Source of the DNA: Ruminococcus sp.
GTDB taxonomy: Bacteria; Bacillota; Clostridia; Oscillospirales; Ruminococcaceae
Direction of reading: 5' to 3'
DNA length: 32,920 nucleotides
NCBI GenBank assembly: GCA_017513795.1
Contig: JAFXEJ010000105.1
Coordinates: 1-32,920, forward strand
The notes beneath the pieces are model-generated. The model was not told the DNA's origin. It ran no database searches and saw only the letters and a program-made list of their open reading frames with translations. The position numbers were made by a program, and so were the translations under genes. Position 1 is the stretch's first letter, and each line of letters opens with the position of its first letter. Below are positions 30,088 to 32,920 of this stretch, piece after piece.

Positions 30088-31430
30088 AAAGATTTGTAAA
30101 GCACATAAAAAATCTCATTGAAAATAAATCTGTCTGCATTCTCGGATTCGGCAGAGAGGGCAGAGCAACATTTGAAATCATCAATAAATACTGCAAACCG
30201 GCTTCTGTTGCGATTGCTGATCTCAACGAAATTGATCCGGCTGCAAATGGAATATCCGGCGATGTAAAAATGATCTGCGGAGCTGATTATCAGAAATCTC
30301 TCAGCGAATTTGACCTTGTTTTCAAAAGTCCGGGAATCGTACTCGAAAAGCAGCCAGATGAGCTTGACTGCACTGTAACCTCCGAAACGCAGGTGTTTTT
30401 TGAAGTTTACCGTGAGCAGATAATCGGAATTACCGGAACAAAGGGAAAAAGTACAGTTACATCGCTGATTTACCATATCCTTAAAGAATCCGGCAAGAAG
30501 TGCATAATTGCCGGAAATATCGGAATTCCCGTATTCAATATCGCAGAGGAAATGACTGATGAAACTATCGTTGTCTGTGAGCTTTCATGTCATCAGCTTG
30601 AATATATGACTGTTTCTCCGTCAGCGGCGGTATTCCTCAATCTTTACGAGGAGCACCTTGACCATTATGGAACAATGGAACGCTATTACAATGCAAAGAA
30701 AAATATTTATCTTTATCAGGATGAGGATGATTGTCTGCTGATAAACAGCGATATTGCACCCAAGGATGATGACGGTCTTGTTTTCAGTATTTCTGATAAG
30801 AATCCTGAGTCTGATATCTATGTAAGCGATGGTGTTGCTGAACTCAAATTCAGCGGCGAAAGCTATAAAATTCCTGTTGACAGGATAAAGCTTCTCGGAA
30901 TTCACAATCATTTCAATATTGCGGCGGCATATTTCATGACATCTCCTTTTATAAGTCCGGAGGAATTTGAAAGTGCTCTCTGTACTTTTAATCCTCTTGC
31001 GCACCGACTTGAATTTGTGGGTACATTCAAGGGAATCCGCTGGTATGATGATTCCATTTCAACTGCCTGTGCAACGGCTATCGAAGCGGTAAAAAGTGTT
31101 CCTGACGCCGGAACTGTCCTTATCGGCGGCATGGACAGAGGAATTGATTATACTTCGCTTGTGGAATTTCTCAGCACTGCTGATGTAAACGTTATCTGCA
31201 TGGAGGCTTCGGGAAAGCGTGTTTTTGATATGCTTCAGGCGGCAGATGTCAACGAGCCTGAGCGTGTTCATTATGCTGAACACCTTGAGGATGCAGTAGA
31301 TCTTGCAGCGCAGATAACTCCGGAGGGAAAGAGCTGTGTGCTGTCTCCGGCTGCTGCAAGCTATGGAATTTTCAAGAATTTTGAAGAACGAGGCGATGTA
31401 TTCAAAGGGCTTGTTAAAAAATTAAAGTGA
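30084..31430 (+). CDS. murD2: UDP-MurNAc-L-Ala-L-glutamate ligase MurD2
   Basis: This Mur ligase adds glutamate to UDP-MurNAc-L-Ala. In the MurL route it uses L-Glu rather than D-Glu, so the two genes act in turn. The 448-residue protein has the N-terminal Rossmann-like LGFGREGRATF, the P-loop GTKGKST at about 118-124, the CELSCHQLEYM and EEHLDHYG segments, and the C-terminal GGMDRGIDYTSL. The start is a TTG at 30084 overlapping the murL stop (TTGA) with a GGAGAG site; no in-frame ATG fits as well. The L-Glu preference is inferred from the murL neighbour, since MurD and MurD2 are hard to tell apart by eye. Confidence 0.85.
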   Translation: MKRFVKHIKNLIENKSVCILGFGREGRATFEIINKYCKPASVAIADLNEIDPAANGISGDVKMICGADYQKSLSEFDLVFKSPGIVLEKQPDELDCTVTSETQVFFEVYREQIIGITGTKGKSTVTSLIYHILKESGKKCIIAGNIGIPVFNIAEEMTDETIVVCELSCHQLEYMTVSPSAAVFLNLYEEHLDHYGTMERYYNAKKNIYLYQDEDDCLLINSDIAPKDDDGLVFSISDKNPESDIYVSDGVAELKFSGESYKIPVDRIKLLGIHNHFNIAAAYFMTSPFISPEEFESALCTFNPLAHRLEFVGTFKGIRWYDDSISTACATAIEAVKSVPDAGTVLIGGMDRGIDYTSLVEFLSTADVNVICMEASGKRVFDMLQAADVNEPERVHYAEHLEDAVDLAAQITPEGKSCVLSPAAASYGIFKNFEERGDVFKGLVKKLK

Positions 31431-31440
31431 AATTATGAAC

Positions 31441-31474
31441 AACATCCAGATAAACTGTTATCTGGGTGTTTTTT
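31441..31474 (+). terminator. Terminator of the dtxR-murL-murD2 operon
   Basis: AACATCCAGATAA and TTATCTGGGTGTT form a 13-base-pair stem (one G-U pair) with a 4-base loop, followed by six T, 10 bases after murD2. Confidence 0.92.
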
Positions 31475-31579
31475 ATTTCACACAATTAATTAACTCACCA
31501 AATGTTGCGATTATGACCAAAAATTGCTATATGCATTTAGTGCAAAGTGCCAAATGTTTTGAAATATCTTTAAAAAAAC

Positions 31580-31608
31580 TTGACTTTGATTTGTGCATTC
31601 ACTATAAT
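31580..31608 (+). promoter_or_regulatory. Promoter of the GH26 mannanase gene
   Basis: TTGACT (31580-31585), a 17-base spacer and TATAAT (31603-31608). The leader of about 110 bases can form an AGCAG/CTGCT stem at about 31648-31670. CCAAATGTT occurs twice upstream (31498-31506, 31550-31558). Confidence 0.8.
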
Positions 31609-31724
31609 GATTATGGCATGACAGAGCTGTAATATAGGCTTAGCAGCTTCCTGGTCAGAGATGTCTGCTTTATTTTGGGAAACAGCATCTGCATGATTGT
31701 AAAATTGTTTTGGAGGGAATTACA

Positions 31725-32920
31725 ATGCACAAAAAATTAATCAGAAAGAGCGGAGCAGCACTTCTTGCGGCGTCAATGGCTTTAAATGCAGCTATTGTTA
31801 CAACACCGTCCGTATTTGTGACTGCTGCTGACGCAACTCGTGTTGAGTTCGAGGACGCAACTATTACCGGTGACGTAACTGTTGAAAAGAATTCCGGTGC
31901 AAGCGGCGGTTCTTGTCTCAAAATGACCGACAGCGGAACTATCAGCATTGACTTTAATGCTGAAGAAGCAGGTATGTATACTCTGACTATCTACGCTGGT
32001 GGACTCGGCGGTGCAAAACAGCAGAATCTTACTATCAACAACGTAAGTCAGGGAGCACTGTCCATTCCTGTAAATGATACAGGATTTGAAGCAATTTCAA
32101 TGACTGTAAAGCTCAATAAGGGCAAAAACAACCTTACTATCGAAAAGAGCTGGGGCTGGACAAATTTCGACTACTTCACAATCGAAGCAGCTACACTTCC
32201 GCCTATAAAGGCTTCACAGGTGACAGTTTGCGACGTAAATGCTACAGCTGAAACAAGAAGCCTCATGAACTACCTTTCTGAGGTTTACGGAAATCACATC
32301 ATTTCCGGTCAGCAGGAAATTTATTCCGGCGGACCTCACGGTCTTGAGTATGAGTTTGAATACCTTGAAAATCTTACAGGCGAGCTTCCGGCTATCAGAG
32401 GTTTCGACTACGGTAACTTCTGCTGTCCTGCATTCGGCAGCGACGACGGCTCAACTGACCGTATCATTGACTGGGTAAAGAATAAGAACGGTATCGCTAC
32501 TGCTTCATTCCACTACAACGTTCCTAAGGATTTTGAAAGCTATAAGATCGGTCAGAAAATCGACTGGGCACTGACAACTTACACAGCTAAGGATACAGAT
32601 TTCTCACCTTCAGCAGCTGCTACACCCGGTACAAAGGAAAATGAGTACTACTTACAGGGACTTGAAGTTCTTGCAAAGGAATTCAATGAACTTGAAGAAC
32701 AGGGAATTCCGATTCTCTGGAGACCTCTCCACGAAGCAGAAGGCGGCGGCGGTGAGACAGCCTCATGGTTCTGGTGGGGCAGAGAAGGCTCTGAAGCTTA
32801 CAAGAAGCTCTGGATCTACACTTATGAGACACTCACAAATGATTTCGGCTGTCACAACCTTATCTGGGAGTGGAACAGCTACAACTTCTCTACATCTGAA
32901 AACTGGTATCCCGGCGACGC
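31725..32920 (+). CDS. Secreted GH26 beta-mannanase with N-terminal CBM, 3' end outside the window
   Basis: The first 398 codons are present. A signal peptide (basic MHKKLIRK, hydrophobic core, likely cleavage after VTAA about residue 35) sends the protein out. Residues about 39-156 resemble a CBM35-type module (RVEFEDATITG start, KSWGWTNFDYFTIE end). The GH26 catalytic domain follows from about residue 165, with HIISGQQE and the acid/base glutamate in WRPLHEAEGG. The nucleophile glutamate should lie beyond the window edge. GH26 enzymes cut beta-1,4-mannan. A dockerin for cellulosome attachment, if any, would be in the missing part. The start at 31725 is preceded by TGGAGGG. Confidence 0.9.
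   Translation, partial: MHKKLIRKSGAALLAASMALNAAIVTTPSVFVTAADATRVEFEDATITGDVTVEKNSGASGGSCLKMTDSGTISIDFNAEEAGMYTLTIYAGGLGGAKQQNLTINNVSQGALSIPVNDTGFEAISMTVKLNKGKNNLTIEKSWGWTNFDYFTIEAATLPPIKASQVTVCDVNATAETRSLMNYLSEVYGNHIISGQQEIYSGGPHGLEYEFEYLENLTGELPAIRGFDYGNFCCPAFGSDDGSTDRIIDWVKNKNGIATASFHYNVPKDFESYKIGQKIDWALTTYTAKDTDFSPSAAATPGTKENEYYLQGLEVLAKEFNELEEQGIPILWRPLHEAEGGGGETASWFWWGREGSEAYKKLWIYTYETLTNDFGCHNLIWEWNSYNFSTSENWYPGD

Overview
The window looks like chromosomal DNA of an anaerobic, polysaccharide-degrading Clostridia species, most likely Ruminococcus or a close Oscillospiraceae relative. The reasons are an IspH-ribosomal protein S1 fusion, a T-box leader on valS, class II aldolase, strict TTGACA-17-TATAAT promoters, moderate GC, and a secreted GH26 mannanase with an N-terminal carbohydrate-binding module. 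Almost all of the sequence is ordinary core-genome coding DNA. There are no phage, transposase or CRISPR genes.

Layout. The left edge holds the start of a minus-strand gene, then minus-strand gdhA with its own promoter and terminator. Next comes a long minus-strand operon read from a T-box leader (about 7457): valS, a YjbR/MmcQ-like gene, a Dabb-domain gene, a short-chain dehydrogenase and folC, ending at a strong terminator. Plus-strand uppP and a kinase-less PASTA/SH3 membrane protein follow. Then come a minus-strand tRNA-Leu(CAA) and a small plus-strand membrane protein. Minus-strand HD-domain/metY, fba and a membrane-anchored unknown gene occupy 10.7-14.3 kb.

From 14.4 to 25.45 kb nine tightly packed plus-strand genes form one apparent operon: a ClpP/TepA-like protease, ftsK, a YgiQ-type radical SAM gene, a ComEC-like metallo-beta-lactamase-fold gene, DUF3006, an HI0933 flavoprotein, cmk, plsC and ispH-rpsA. 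A previously easy-to-miss 45-residue Asn/Ser-rich gene sits on the minus strand just beyond, followed upstream by a minus-strand HD-domain/GH13 amylase pair. The last segment carries dtxR-like, murL and murD2 genes on the plus strand, then the secreted mannanase, which runs off the right edge.

The points most worth following up are: (1) a murL-murD2 pair, the alternative route that adds L-Glu to UDP-MurNAc-L-Ala and then epimerises it, placed behind a DtxR-type regulator; (2) a 148-base overlap in which the end of the YgiQ gene and the start of the metallo-hydrolase gene are both read; (3) a possible internal start that could release free ribosomal protein S1 from the IspH-S1 fusion; (4) two copies of a two-hairpin MITE-like repeat, each just upstream of a minus-strand promoter in a divergent intergenic gap; and (5) the Asn/Ser-rich microprotein with a structured leader.
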